Positions 7,801-16,938 of a DNA stretch of 64,000 bases are shown here, piece by piece; position 1 is the stretch's first letter, and every line of letters begins with the position of its first letter. Made by a program: the position numbers and the translations under genes. This DNA comes from Paraburkholderia acidicola (GTDB lineage: Bacteria; Pseudomonadota; Gammaproteobacteria; Burkholderiales; Burkholderiaceae). The DNA is taken from positions 1,426,001-1,490,000 of the forward strand of contig NZ_MTZV01000004.1 in assembly GCF_002362315.1 (NCBI RefSeq), in the 5' to 3' direction. The notes beneath the pieces were generated by a model that searched no databases, was not told where the DNA came from, and saw nothing but the letters and a program-made list of their open reading frames with translations.

Positions 7801-9312
7801 TTACACTCCGCCCGTCACGCGAATCACTTCTTCGAGCGAGGTGAGCCCCGACGCGAGCCAGCGGTCGCCGTCTTCACGCAGCGTGCGCATGCCCTGCGCA
7901 CGACCCGCCTGGAGAATTTCGGCATCGGGAGCGTTGCGGTGAACCAGCGTGCGGATGTGGTCGTCGATCAGCAGCAATTCATAGACGCCGCGACGTCCCG
8001 CATAACCGGAATGACCGCACTTGTCGCAGCCCACTGGATGCCACTGTGTGTGCCGCTGGCCGTCTTCGCCTTCCTCGATGCGCTCTTCCTTGCAGACCGG
8101 ACACAACCGTCGCACCAGCCGCTGTGCGAGCACGCCCAGTAGCGACGACGCGAGCAGGTACGGCTCGACGCCCATGTCGGTCAACCGCGTCACCGCCGAC
8201 GCCGCATCGTTCGTGTGCAGCGTCGCGAGCACCAGGTGGCCCGTCAGCGAGGCCTGCACCGCGATCTGCGCGGTTTCGAGGTCGCGGATTTCGCCGATCA
8301 TGATCACGTCCGGATCCTGCCGCAGGATCGAACGCAGCGCCCGGGCGAACGACATGCCGATACGTTCGTTCACCTGCGTCTGGCCGATGCCGGACAGGTC
8401 GTATTCGATCGGGTCCTCGACGGTCATGATGTTCGTCGTCGTGGTTTCGAGTCGCGACATCGACGCATACAGCGTCGTCGTCTTGCCCGAGCCGGTCGGC
8501 CCGGTGACGAGCACGATGCCGTGCGGCCGCGAGATCAGCTTGTCGAACTTCACGAGCGTGTCGGCGGCCATGCCGAGTGCTTCGAGGTTCAGTCGGCCCG
8601 CGTCTTTTTCCAGCAGACGCAGCACGGCGCGCTCGCCGTGGCCCGTCGGCAGCGTCGATACGCGCACGTCGACCGGACGCCCGCCCACGCGCAACGTGAT
8701 ACGACCATCTTGCGGCAGACGCTTCTCGGCAATATCGAGCTGCGCCATGATCTTGATCCGCGAAATCAATGCACCGTGCAGCGCTTTCTTCGGGCGCACG
8801 ACATCGCGCAACGTACCGTCGACGCGAAAGCGCACCACCGATGCGTTCTCGAACGGCTCGATGTGAATGTCCGATGCCTGTTCGCGTGCGGCCTGGGTGA
8901 GCAGCGCATTGATCATGCGGATGATCGGCGCGTCGTCTTCCGACTCCAGCAGATCCTCGACCTCGGGAATCTCCTGCATCAGTCGCGACAGATCGACTTC
9001 GCCTTCCACTTCGCCGACCACCTGCGCGGCGCTACCGTCCTGGCGCGCGTACGCCTGGTTGATCGCTTGTACGAGATCGTCAGGGGGTATCCGCAGCACC
9101 GACAGCGCGCCGAAATTGCGTCCCACTTCGGCGAGCGCGGCATCGGTCGTGCGCTCGCTGATCCACACTTCGAGACCGTCGGCGTGCTGATGCGCGATCA
9201 GGATCTGACCGGTCTTCGCGAAACCGTAGGGCAACAGGCGAGCGGCAAGCGGCGAGGGCGGCTCGCGCTCGCCGGAAGCTGTCGCAGCCGATGCCGGTGC
9301 CAGCGTGCTCAC
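7801..9312 (-). CDS. gspE: Type II secretion ATPase GspE
   Basis: 503 residues. GspE is the cytoplasmic hexameric ATPase that powers pseudopilus assembly. The N1E/N2E domains occupy about residues 1-140. Walker A is GPTGSGKTTT near residues 270-278. An Asp box and a Walker B region follow (QDPDVIMIGEIRD), then a His box (GHLVLATLHTND). A four-cysteine zinc module lies near residues 405-430 (CPVC and CDKC). The start is GTG at 9312, overlapping the gspD stop as GTGA, so translation is coupled. Confidence 0.96.
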   Translation of the reverse strand: MSTLAPASAATASGEREPPSPLAARLLPYGFAKTGQILIAHQHADGLEVWISERTTDAALAEVGRNFGALSVLRIPPDDLVQAINQAYARQDGSAAQVVGEVEGEVDLSRLMQEIPEVEDLLESEDDAPIIRMINALLTQAAREQASDIHIEPFENASVVRFRVDGTLRDVVRPKKALHGALISRIKIMAQLDIAEKRLPQDGRITLRVGGRPVDVRVSTLPTGHGERAVLRLLEKDAGRLNLEALGMAADTLVKFDKLISRPHGIVLVTGPTGSGKTTTLYASMSRLETTTTNIMTVEDPIEYDLSGIGQTQVNERIGMSFARALRSILRQDPDVIMIGEIRDLETAQIAVQASLTGHLVLATLHTNDAASAVTRLTDMGVEPYLLASSLLGVLAQRLVRRLCPVCKEERIEEGEDGQRHTQWHPVGCDKCGHSGYAGRRGVYELLLIDDHIRTLVHRNAPDAEILQAGRAQGMRTLREDGDRWLASGLTSLEEVIRVTGGV

Positions 9313-11615
9313 GGATGGGCTCCTGGGGATTCGAGGGGAGCGACGGGGGCGCTTGCGGGGGTGGGCGCGGCGGGAACAGCGCCCGCTGCTCGTGCCGCTT
9401 GCTGACGGCGCATCTTGTCGACGTCGAACAGGTTCAGTGTCGAGCCACCTTCAGCCGGACCGATCGGCATCGGCGGTGCCACAGGATCGTCCTTGTCCAG
9501 GATCAGGTTGTTGTCCGACTTGTATGCACCCTGTACACCCTGGATGTAGTCGTAGCGATTCTGCGTCACTGCCTGGGCAGTCGCATGGTCGCTGATGATC
9601 ACGGGACGCAGGAATACCAGCAGATTGGTCTTCGTGCGGGCCTTCGATTCCGAGCGGAACAGCTGACCAAGCCACGGAATGTCGCCCAGCAGCGGAACCT
9701 TGCTGTTGCTGACGTTGTAGTTGTCCTGCATCAGGCCGCCGAGCACGATGATCTCGCCGTTATCGGCGAGCACCGTCGACTGGATCGAACGCTTGTTGAA
9801 CGTGGGACCGTTCGGGTTGCTCGACGGAGTAGTCGTGCCTGCTACGACCGACGAATCTTCAGTCGCAAGTTGCAACTTGAGAATTCCGCCTTCGGTGATT
9901 TGCGGCTTGATATCGAGCGTCAAGCCGACGTCTACCCGGTCGACCGTGTTGAACGCGGAGGCGTTGCTACCGCTGTTCAGATTTGCATATGAGCCCGTCG
10001 TAATCGGCACGTTCTGGCCGACCACAATCTTGGCTTCTTCATTGTCGAGCGTGACGAGGTTAGGCGTTGACAGCACGTTCACGTCGTTGGACTGGGACAG
10101 TGCCTGCAACAATGCCCCCAGCCCCTTGACGCCGAAAACGTTGTGCACCCAACCAACGTTGAGCCCCTGTGAAATGCCTCCGCTACCGCCAGTCCCCGCC
10201 AGTGCCCCCGCAAGGCCAGCAGGCCCCGCCGCCGCCGCCGCCGTCAGATTGATAATGCTATTGGTGCCGGTTGCCGCGAGGTTGGTGCCAGCAAGGAGGG
10301 AGTTGTTCCCAATTTGCCACTGAATCCCGAGATCGGCATTCGTATTCGCTTGCAGCTCAACGATCAGCGCTTCGATATAGACCTGCGCGCGCCGCGCGTC
10401 CAGCTGGTCAATGACCGAACGCAGATTGCGGTACACCGCGTCCGGTGCCGTGATGATCAGCGAGTTGGTGGCCGCATCGGCCTGGATCATGCCACCAGCC
10501 TGGTTATCGTCACCCTTGTCCTTGTCGCCACCGAGCAGGCCCGCGGCGGCAGTGCCACCGCCAGTGGTCGAACCCGACGAGCCACCCAACGACCCCGACG
10601 AGCTCCCCAACCCCGAAGGCAGCGGCGGCGTGCCCGACGTCCCCGTCGAGAAACTGCCGCCATTGCCCGACTGCGAACCGTTGCCGTTCTGATTAAACGA
10701 ATTCGCATCGTTGGAACTGGCCGACGAACCGCTGTCACCGCCTTTGCCCATCATCCCGCGCAGCGTCTTCGCGAGCTTCACCGCATCGGCATTGCGCAAC
10801 GGCACGACGTGCATGTTGCCGGGCTGCGCAGTCGGCGCATCGAGTTCTTTCGCAAGCTGTTTCGCTGCATTGAGCCGCGCCGCGTTCGATGCACGCAGCA
10901 GCAGCGAGTTAGTGCGAGGGTCCGCAGTGACGGAGACTTTCAACGTCGTATCCGTACTACCGATCGCACCCGGATCGAGCATCTTCGACAGCGACTGTGC
11001 GGTGTCGAGTGCGTTCGCGTTACGCAGCGGTATGACCGCCACCTGCTGACCCGCTGCCGTATCCACACCCGCGATGATCTGCGCGATACGCCGCACGTTA
11101 TCCGCGTAGTCGGTCACGACGAGCGTGTTGTTCGCAGGGTAGGCGGCCACCGTGTTGTTCGGCGAGATCAGCGGACGCAGCACCGGCAACAGATTGTTGG
11201 CCGATTCGTTCTTGAGCTGAAATACCTGTGTGATCACCTGATCGCCGCGCGCGGCAGGTGCGTTGCCGACATACGTCGGCACACCCTGCAGCTTCGCATC
11301 GGCTTCCGGCACGACCTTCAATACGCCGTGATCCTGGACCAGAGAGAACCCTTGCATCCGTAACGCGGATTGCAATGTCTTGAGCGCCTGATCTTCAGGC
11401 ACCGGGTTTTCCGAAACGAGATTGAGTTGACCCTTTACGCGCGGGTCGACAATGATCGTTTTGCCAGTCGCTGCGCCAATTGCTTTCGCCACCTGATCAA
11501 TGTCAGCGTTGACGAAATTGAGTGTCACCTGTGCGTGTGCAATCTGCGCGGTGATCAGTCCAGCAACCAGCAGCGCAGTGGTAACGCGCCGCAATGCCAT
11601 ACGATTTATTCTCAT
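9309..11615 (-). CDS. gspD: Type II secretion secretin GspD
   Basis: 768 residues. GspD is the outer-membrane secretin channel. A signal peptide covers residues 1-28 (cleavage after AQIAHA). N0 begins VTLNFVNADIDQVAKAIG, followed by repeated N1-N3 KH-like domains. The secretin core contains VPLLGDIPWLGQLFRSE and LLVFLRPVII. A long Gly/Ser/Asn/Thr-rich insertion (about residues 290-365) interrupts the N-domain region and is far more repetitive than the rest. No lipobox is seen. It is first in the minus-strand gspD-E-F operon, with a 550-base non-coding region upstream. Confidence 0.96.
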   Translation of the reverse strand: MRINRMALRRVTTALLVAGLITAQIAHAQVTLNFVNADIDQVAKAIGAATGKTIIVDPRVKGQLNLVSENPVPEDQALKTLQSALRMQGFSLVQDHGVLKVVPEADAKLQGVPTYVGNAPAARGDQVITQVFQLKNESANNLLPVLRPLISPNNTVAAYPANNTLVVTDYADNVRRIAQIIAGVDTAAGQQVAVIPLRNANALDTAQSLSKMLDPGAIGSTDTTLKVSVTADPRTNSLLLRASNAARLNAAKQLAKELDAPTAQPGNMHVVPLRNADAVKLAKTLRGMMGKGGDSGSSASSNDANSFNQNGNGSQSGNGGSFSTGTSGTPPLPSGLGSSSGSLGGSSGSTTGGGTAAAGLLGGDKDKGDDNQAGGMIQADAATNSLIITAPDAVYRNLRSVIDQLDARRAQVYIEALIVELQANTNADLGIQWQIGNNSLLAGTNLAATGTNSIINLTAAAAAGPAGLAGALAGTGGSGGISQGLNVGWVHNVFGVKGLGALLQALSQSNDVNVLSTPNLVTLDNEEAKIVVGQNVPITTGSYANLNSGSNASAFNTVDRVDVGLTLDIKPQITEGGILKLQLATEDSSVVAGTTTPSSNPNGPTFNKRSIQSTVLADNGEIIVLGGLMQDNYNVSNSKVPLLGDIPWLGQLFRSESKARTKTNLLVFLRPVIISDHATAQAVTQNRYDYIQGVQGAYKSDNNLILDKDDPVAPPMPIGPAEGGSTLNLFDVDKMRRQQAARAAGAVPAAPTPASAPVAPLESPGAHP

Positions 11616-12163
11616 GGAATGTGATGTCGATACCGGCGACTATCTACAGTCACCGACGGTCATGCGCGGCGGATATCCGGGCAGCGGCAACCTCCTCGCT
11701 TGCTTTCACGCGCTGGAATAGCGATGTGGCCCAGTCCAGGTGCGTGCTACCCGATATCCTAAAAGTTTGAACAGTAGCAGCTTTTCATGTCGAATTTGTC
11801 ACAAAAGAATTGACGCAGTGAAATTCCTCTAATCGTCGGTCTGTGCCGTTAAGTTATCGAAAGATTTCGAAAGTTTTCGACATCGCGATTGCCGATTTCG
11901 GGCTCGCCGTCGTTATAACAGAGACAGACGTCCGGAAGATTTCGCTTTTTCGATGCCTATGTCGGTCAGCCAACTTGACGCATGCCAGCCTGCCGGTATG
12001 ATACGGGCGGTTCGGCATCGAAAGGCGTCGCTTGAACCGGGGTTTTCCCGTATTCCAGTTAGTGCGCTGCTCCAAAAATTTGGGATTTTCGAACGCGTCG
12101 CATGTTTTCCATGCATCCGGCCTGGCAATCCTGAACGTCCCACCTGGGCGTCTTATCCGATCG
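11616..12163. promoter_or_regulatory. Divergent intergenic region with tandem decamer repeats
   Basis: The 548 bases between divergent gspD and the lytic transglycosylase hold no convincing gene and are clearly more AT-rich than the neighbours. At 11851-11880 there are three head-to-tail decamers: AAGTTATCGA, AAGATTTCGA and AAGTTTTCGA. A related AAGATTTCGC lies at 11937-11946, followed by TTTTTCGA. Ten-base spacing puts the units on one face of the helix, which would suit cooperative protein binding or bent DNA. No clear promoter could be assigned to either gene. Confidence 0.4.
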
Positions 12164-12610
12164 ATGAAACTGGCTGCCTTCACCGTTGCCGCTGCGCTAG
12201 GTGCACTGTGTGCCGCCGGGCCCGCGCGCGCGGATTGCTTCGACGAGGCGGCAAACTATCAGAAGGTCAACCCGCTCATCCTGCGCGCCATCGCGTGGCA
12301 GGAATCGCATAACCGGCCGGAAGCGCTGCATAAGAACGCGAACGGCTCGACCGACTACGGCGTGATGCAGATCAATTCGATCCATCTCCCGACGCTCGCT
12401 CACTACGGCATTTCATCCGATACGCTGATGCAGCCGTGCAAGAACGTCTACATCGCCGCCTGGCATCTGCGCCAGAAGATGAACAAATACGGCAATACCT
12501 GGCAGGCGGTCGGAGCGTACCACTCGGAAACGCCTTCGCTGCGCGACCAGTACGCGAAGCAGATCGTCGCCATCCTGCAGAAATGGAACCTGTTGCAGGC
12601 GTCGCGCTGA
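12164..12610 (+). CDS. Secreted lytic transglycosylase, SLT/IagB type
   Basis: 148 residues. This is a small periplasmic soluble lytic transglycosylase of the VirB1/IagB type, which cleaves peptidoglycan locally, often to make room for secretion or pilus machinery. A signal peptide is present (MKLAAFTVAAALGALCAAGPARA). The catalytic Glu is in the motif WQESHNRPEA, followed by STDYGVMQIN and later AVGAYHSE, all hallmarks of the SLT fold. The ATG at 12164 is preferred over an upstream start at 12032 because it begins the signal peptide. It is divergent from gspD, so a role in inserting the type II machine is plausible but inferred. Confidence 0.88.
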   Translation: MKLAAFTVAAALGALCAAGPARADCFDEAANYQKVNPLILRAIAWQESHNRPEALHKNANGSTDYGVMQINSIHLPTLAHYGISSDTLMQPCKNVYIAAWHLRQKMNKYGNTWQAVGAYHSETPSLRDQYAKQIVAILQKWNLLQASR

Positions 12611-12811
12611 GTAGCGTGTGATGTCGCCGGCCGATCTGAGGCTTTCCAGCTAACACCGTTCGCCGCTTATCGTGCTTATCGCGAACCGCGGGTCCGCCGG
12701 GCGGCCGCGCGGCGTTTGATGCACAATGCGGCTTCGTGCTGCCGCCGGGCGTTCCGGGTCTCATTCGCCAAGGCCGGCCGCCTCCCATTTCCTCCTGCTT
12801 TCCGTACTGCG

Positions 12812-14107
12812 ATGAAACAGCCGCCACTGCCCGTCACCGTGCTCTCGGGTTTTCTGGGCGCGGGCAAGACCACGCTCCTCAATCACATCCTCGCGAACCG
12901 CGCGGGCCTGCGTGTAGCCGTGATCGTCAACGATCTCGCCGCCGTCAACATCGATGCCACGCTCGTGCGCGATGCCGCCGCGTTGTCGCACGTCGAGGAG
13001 CAGCTCGTCGAGATGTCGAACGGCTGCATCTGCTGCACGCTGCGCGACGATCTGCTGACCGAGATCCGGCGGCTTGCCGGCGAACAGCGTTTCGATGCCA
13101 TCCTGATTGAATCGACCGGTATCGCTGAACCGATGCCGATCGCCGAAACCTTCACGTTCGTCGACGACGACGGCGTGTCGCTATCCGACGTTGCGCGGCT
13201 CGATACGATGGTGACGGTCGTCGACGCGTTCAACTTCCTGCGCGACTATGCCTGTGCCGACGCGCTCGCCGAACGAGGCCTCGCCGCCACCGACGAAGAC
13301 GATCGCACGCTCGTCGAATTGCTGATCGAACAGATCGAGTTCTGCGACGTGCTCGTCGTGAACAAGACCGACCTTGTCAGTGCCGACGATCTCACGCGTC
13401 TGCAGCACATTCTTGCTCACATCAATCCGCGCGCGGTGCAGGTGCTCAGCCGGTTTGGCGTGGTTCCGCTCACCGAAGTGCTCGACACGAAACGTTTCGA
13501 TTTCGACGAAGCATCGAATGCACCGGGCTGGCTCGCCTCGCTGCAACACGATCACGACCACGCGCATCACGGCGAAGCCGACGAATTCGGTATCGGCAAC
13601 TTCGTTTATCGCGCGCGGCGGCCGTTTCATCCGGAACGGTTGTGGGCGCTGCTGCATGAAGAGTGGAAGGGTGTACTGCGTAGCAAGGGCTTTTTCTGGC
13701 TCGCGACGCGTAATGACATCGCAGGTTCGCTATCGCAGGCAGGCGGCGCGTGTCGCCATGGGCCGGCGGGAATGTGGTGGGCCGCGCAGGACCATAGCGA
13801 GTGGCCCGAGGGCGACGACGAGCTGCTCGCGGAAATCACCGCCGACTGGTACGGTGATCTGCACGATACAAGTATCGGTGACCGTCGCCAGGAACTGGTG
13901 ATGATCGGTGTCGATATCGATCCGGCGTTGTGGCGAGGAAAATTCGATGCGTGTCTGCTGAACGACGACGAGTACGCGCAGGGAGCCGAAGCCTGGTCGC
14001 ATTTCGCCGATCCGTTCCCTGCGTGGAATCTCGATGCCGAAGACGACCATGATCATGACCACGATCACGATCACGGCGATGGAGAAATCGTGCATCGGCA
14101 CGACTAA
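12812..14107 (+). CDS. CobW/COG0523 GTPase, probable zinc metallochaperone
   Basis: 431 residues. This is a G3E-family GTPase with Walker A GFLGAGKTTLLNH (about residues 13-25), the CobW metal motif NGCICC (about residues 70-75), IESTGIAEP and the base-recognition motif VNKTD. A CobW C-terminal domain follows. There are two His/Asp-rich stretches, one near residues 245-255 (HDHDHAHH) and one close to the C-terminus (alternating DH repeats near residues 410-420), which suggests zinc binding. The ATG at 12812 starts directly at the conserved N-terminus. No Zur-box-like palindrome was recognised upstream, so zinc regulation is not shown. Confidence 0.88.
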   Translation: MKQPPLPVTVLSGFLGAGKTTLLNHILANRAGLRVAVIVNDLAAVNIDATLVRDAAALSHVEEQLVEMSNGCICCTLRDDLLTEIRRLAGEQRFDAILIESTGIAEPMPIAETFTFVDDDGVSLSDVARLDTMVTVVDAFNFLRDYACADALAERGLAATDEDDRTLVELLIEQIEFCDVLVVNKTDLVSADDLTRLQHILAHINPRAVQVLSRFGVVPLTEVLDTKRFDFDEASNAPGWLASLQHDHDHAHHGEADEFGIGNFVYRARRPFHPERLWALLHEEWKGVLRSKGFFWLATRNDIAGSLSQAGGACRHGPAGMWWAAQDHSEWPEGDDELLAEITADWYGDLHDTSIGDRRQELVMIGVDIDPALWRGKFDACLLNDDEYAQGAEAWSHFADPFPAWNLDAEDDHDHDHDHDHGDGEIVHRHD

Positions 14108-14216
14108 AGCGACTAGACAAAAAGGGCCGGCGACGTGTGTCGCCAGTCCACATGCACACGCGGAAAAACCCGATAAAAAAATCGCCGCGCAAAAACATAA
14201 ACGAAAAACGCGGACG

Positions 14217-14239
14217 AAAAAAAACCCGCCTGAGGCGGG
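14217..14239 (-). terminator. Rho-independent terminator of the HU gene
   Basis: Read on the minus strand, the stem CCCGCC-TCA-GGCGGG is followed by eight or more T. It lies about 25 bases after the HU stop, where an intrinsic terminator is expected. Confidence 0.88.
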
Positions 14240-14264
14240 CGTCAACAAAAAAGCAACCGGGTGC

Positions 14265-14543
14265 TTAACGCTTGTTGACTGCGTCCTTGAACGCTTTACC
14301 AGCCGTGAACTTGACAGTCTTGGCGGCCGGGATCTTGATAGTTTCACCGGTCTTCGGGTTGCGGCCCGTACGTGCTGCGCGCTTGCCCGAACCGAAGCTG
14401 CCAAAGCCGATCAACTGGACCGAGTCACCTTTCGACACAGCCTTCTTGACCACTTCAAGCAACGTGTCCAGCGTTTCACCGGTTTGAGCCTTGCTGGCGC
14501 CCGTCTGTCCTGCGACGGCGTCGATCAGTTCCTGTTTGTTCAT
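14265..14543 (-). CDS. hupB: DNA-binding protein HU (beta type)
   Basis: 92 residues. HU is a small nucleoid protein that bends DNA as a dimer. It starts MNKQELIDAVAGQTGASKAQ and carries the conserved LIGFGSFGSGKRAARTGRNP arm with the intercalating RNP sequence and GETIKIPAAKTVKF. It has a good ribosome-binding site (AAGGAA), a TATAAT box about 50 bases upstream and a strong terminator downstream, so it is a monocistronic unit. HU and IHF subunits are similar, but the length and arm sequence fit HU. Confidence 0.95.
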   Translation of the reverse strand: MNKQELIDAVAGQTGASKAQTGETLDTLLEVVKKAVSKGDSVQLIGFGSFGSGKRAARTGRNPKTGETIKIPAAKTVKFTAGKAFKDAVNKR

Positions 14544-14592
14544 TAAGGTTCCTTTCTGAGTTTAGGTTGACACGAACAGCGCGAACGCGCCG

Positions 14593-14598
14593 ATTATA
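14593..14598 (-). promoter_or_regulatory. Probable -10 box of the HU gene
   Basis: A perfect TATAAT on the minus strand lies 50 bases before the HU ATG, leaving a leader of roughly 40 bases. No good TTGACA-like -35 box is visible at 16-18 bases, so the assignment rests on the -10 alone. Confidence 0.5.
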
Positions 14599-14970
14599 CG
14601 TGCGCGAGCCGCGCCATTGAGCAGCGACGGCTCCGGAGGCGGTCCGGACAAACGCGTCGCGCAAAGTGATACGTGACGGCCGTGCTGCCGCTTCCCTCCG
14701 CGGCGCTTGCTATGATAGCGCAGCGCAAACCCATGCAGGATAAGGGTTTCGAAGAATTACAGCGTTCTTTGCCTGATCTCCCATGGAAAGTGCCATTTTT
14801 GACCTCGGCGGAACCCTGCTTGCTGCGCGACATCGATTTTTGTCGCCATCGGGCGTTGGTTTTTGCCAACGCAGCGCGGCCCGGATCACGCCCGTAACGC
14901 TTGAAACCCGCGCTGGCCGAGGCTTTCCCGGCAGCGTTCAGACGCCCGTTCGAGTGTTTTTTCACCACGC

Positions 14971-16938
14971 ATGACCAACCCGCTCATCCCCGCGACGCTC
15001 GCATTTCGCGACAACGGCACACCGTTTTCGCCGCGCCACGACGACATCTATCACAGCGCCGTCGGTGGTTTAGCCCAGGCCGAATACGTGTTTCTGCACG
15101 GCAATGGTCTGCCGCAACGATGGCAGGGCCGGCGGATTTTCACCGTGCTGGAAACCGGTTTCGGCATGGGAATCAACTTCCTCGCAACCTGGGCTGCGTG
15201 GCGCGCAGACCCTGCGCGCTGCGAGCGCTTGCATTTCGTTTCGACAGAAAAGCACCCGTTTACCGGGGCCGATTTGCGAACCGCGTACGCGGCGACGGTT
15301 GCGGAAGCATCGATCGCCGGGCTCGCACAGACACTCGCCGATGCCTGGCCGACACTCGTGCCCGGCGTGCATCGACTGGAATTCGAAGACGGCCGTGTCA
15401 CGCTGACGCTCGCGTTCGGCGATGCGCTCGAGACACTGCCGTCGCTGTGGCTGCGTGCCGATGCGTTCTATCTCGACGGTTTCGCGCCTGCGAAAAATCC
15501 CGAATTGTGGACACCGGCGATCTTCAAGATGCTCGCGCGTCTGGCCGGCGACGATGCGACTTTCGCCACGTATACGAGCGCCGGCGATGTGAAACGCGCG
15601 CTCACGCAGACGGGTTTCGAGTATCGCAAGGTGGAAGGCTTCGGCTGGAAACGCGCGATGCTGGTCGGCCGCTTCGCACCACGCTGGCGCGTACGCCGAC
15701 ATGAGCCACCGCTACCGCTGGCAGTCCGCGCGCGACATGCCGTCGTGATCGGCACGGGACTCGCGGGGTGCGCAGCCATCGAGCGACTCGCTGCACGTGG
15801 CTGGCAGATAACGTCGCTCGAGCGGCACGCCGGCGTTGCACACGAAGCATCGGGCAATCCTGCGGGTGTTTTTCATCCGCAGCTTTCGCGCGATGACAGC
15901 GGTACGTCGCGCATTACGCGCGCTGGTTTCGCGTACGCATTGCAACGCTGGATCGCACTCGAACACGCAGGCCACGATCTCGCACGCAGCACCCAGGGCC
16001 TGCTGCAACTTGCCGACGACGATGCCGAACTGCAAGCCATGACCGACGCGTTCGCTACGTTCGCGTGGCCGCGTGATTTTGTCGCACCTCTGTCGCGCGA
16101 CGAAGCGCAACGTATCGCGAAGGTGCCACTCGCGCACGGCGGATGGTTCTATCCGCGCGGCGGCTGGCTCGATCCTGCTGCGCTGTGCGCAGCACAGTGC
16201 GCCGCGGCCGGCGTACAGCTCGAGCGGCGTTTTAACGTTGAAGTCGCACGGATCGAACGCAGCGGCGATCAATGGATGGTGATCGATACGTCCGGTCGCG
16301 CAGTCATCTCGGCGCCGGTCGTGATCGTAGCGAACGCGCACGAGGCCGCACGGATCACCGGCCTCCAGCATGCCGCGACACAGCGTGTGCGCGGCCAGCT
16401 CACGCTACTACCGCGCGACAGCATCGTGGCGCCACAGGTGCCGCTCATCGGTGCAGGCTACGCGGTGCCGCTCGCCGACGGCACCACGCTGACGGGTGCG
16501 ACCTACAACGTCGATGACATGGACTCATTCGTGCGCGCCGCAGATCATCGCGAGAATCTCGAACGCCTCGCACAGATGATGCCGTCACTAGATCCCGCAG
16601 TGCGCGCACAGGACCCGTCCACCTTCGCCGGACGCGTCGCGTTTCGCTGTGTCGCACACGACCGCCTGCCGATGATCGGTCAGCTCGCCGACGAAACCGC
16701 CGCTACCCGCGATGCCGAGCGTCTGCGCGGCGCATGGCCACTGGATCTGCCACGCGCCGACGGTCTCTATGGCGCATTCGCTTATGGCTCGCGCGGTCTG
16801 GTGTGGGCCGCGCTCGGTGCCGAGCTGATCGCCTCGCAGATCGAAGGCGAGCCGTGGCCGATCGAACGCGATCTCGCCGACACAATCGACCCCGCGCGCT
16901 TCCTGCTACGCGCGCTGCGCCACGGCACGATCCGCTGA
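14971..16938 (+). CDS. mnmC: Bifunctional tRNA mnm5s2U34 biosynthesis protein MnmC
   Basis: 655 residues. MnmC finishes the mnm5s2U modification at wobble U34. Its FAD domain removes the carboxymethyl group from cmnm5U and its methyltransferase domain methylates nm5U with SAM. The N-terminal methyltransferase (about residues 1-235) has the SAM motif ETGFGMGINFL and DAFYLDGFAPAKNPELW. The FAD oxidase starts near residue 258 (VVIGTGLAGCA) and includes VAHEASGNPAGVFHPQLSRD. It acts downstream of MnmG, which is encoded 28 kb away in this window. Full length for the fused form. Confidence 0.95.
   Translation: MTNPLIPATLAFRDNGTPFSPRHDDIYHSAVGGLAQAEYVFLHGNGLPQRWQGRRIFTVLETGFGMGINFLATWAAWRADPARCERLHFVSTEKHPFTGADLRTAYAATVAEASIAGLAQTLADAWPTLVPGVHRLEFEDGRVTLTLAFGDALETLPSLWLRADAFYLDGFAPAKNPELWTPAIFKMLARLAGDDATFATYTSAGDVKRALTQTGFEYRKVEGFGWKRAMLVGRFAPRWRVRRHEPPLPLAVRARHAVVIGTGLAGCAAIERLAARGWQITSLERHAGVAHEASGNPAGVFHPQLSRDDSGTSRITRAGFAYALQRWIALEHAGHDLARSTQGLLQLADDDAELQAMTDAFATFAWPRDFVAPLSRDEAQRIAKVPLAHGGWFYPRGGWLDPAALCAAQCAAAGVQLERRFNVEVARIERSGDQWMVIDTSGRAVISAPVVIVANAHEAARITGLQHAATQRVRGQLTLLPRDSIVAPQVPLIGAGYAVPLADGTTLTGATYNVDDMDSFVRAADHRENLERLAQMMPSLDPAVRAQDPSTFAGRVAFRCVAHDRLPMIGQLADETAATRDAERLRGAWPLDLPRADGLYGAFAYGSRGLVWAALGAELIASQIEGEPWPIERDLADTIDPARFLLRALRHGTIR

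Noticed and set aside
14783..14974. A short frame starting MESAIFDLGGTLL, similar to the first motif of HAD phosphatases
   Set aside because: Only about 13 residues match, the rest shows no HAD motif, and the frame ends inside the start of mnmC. Chance or a tiny remnant.
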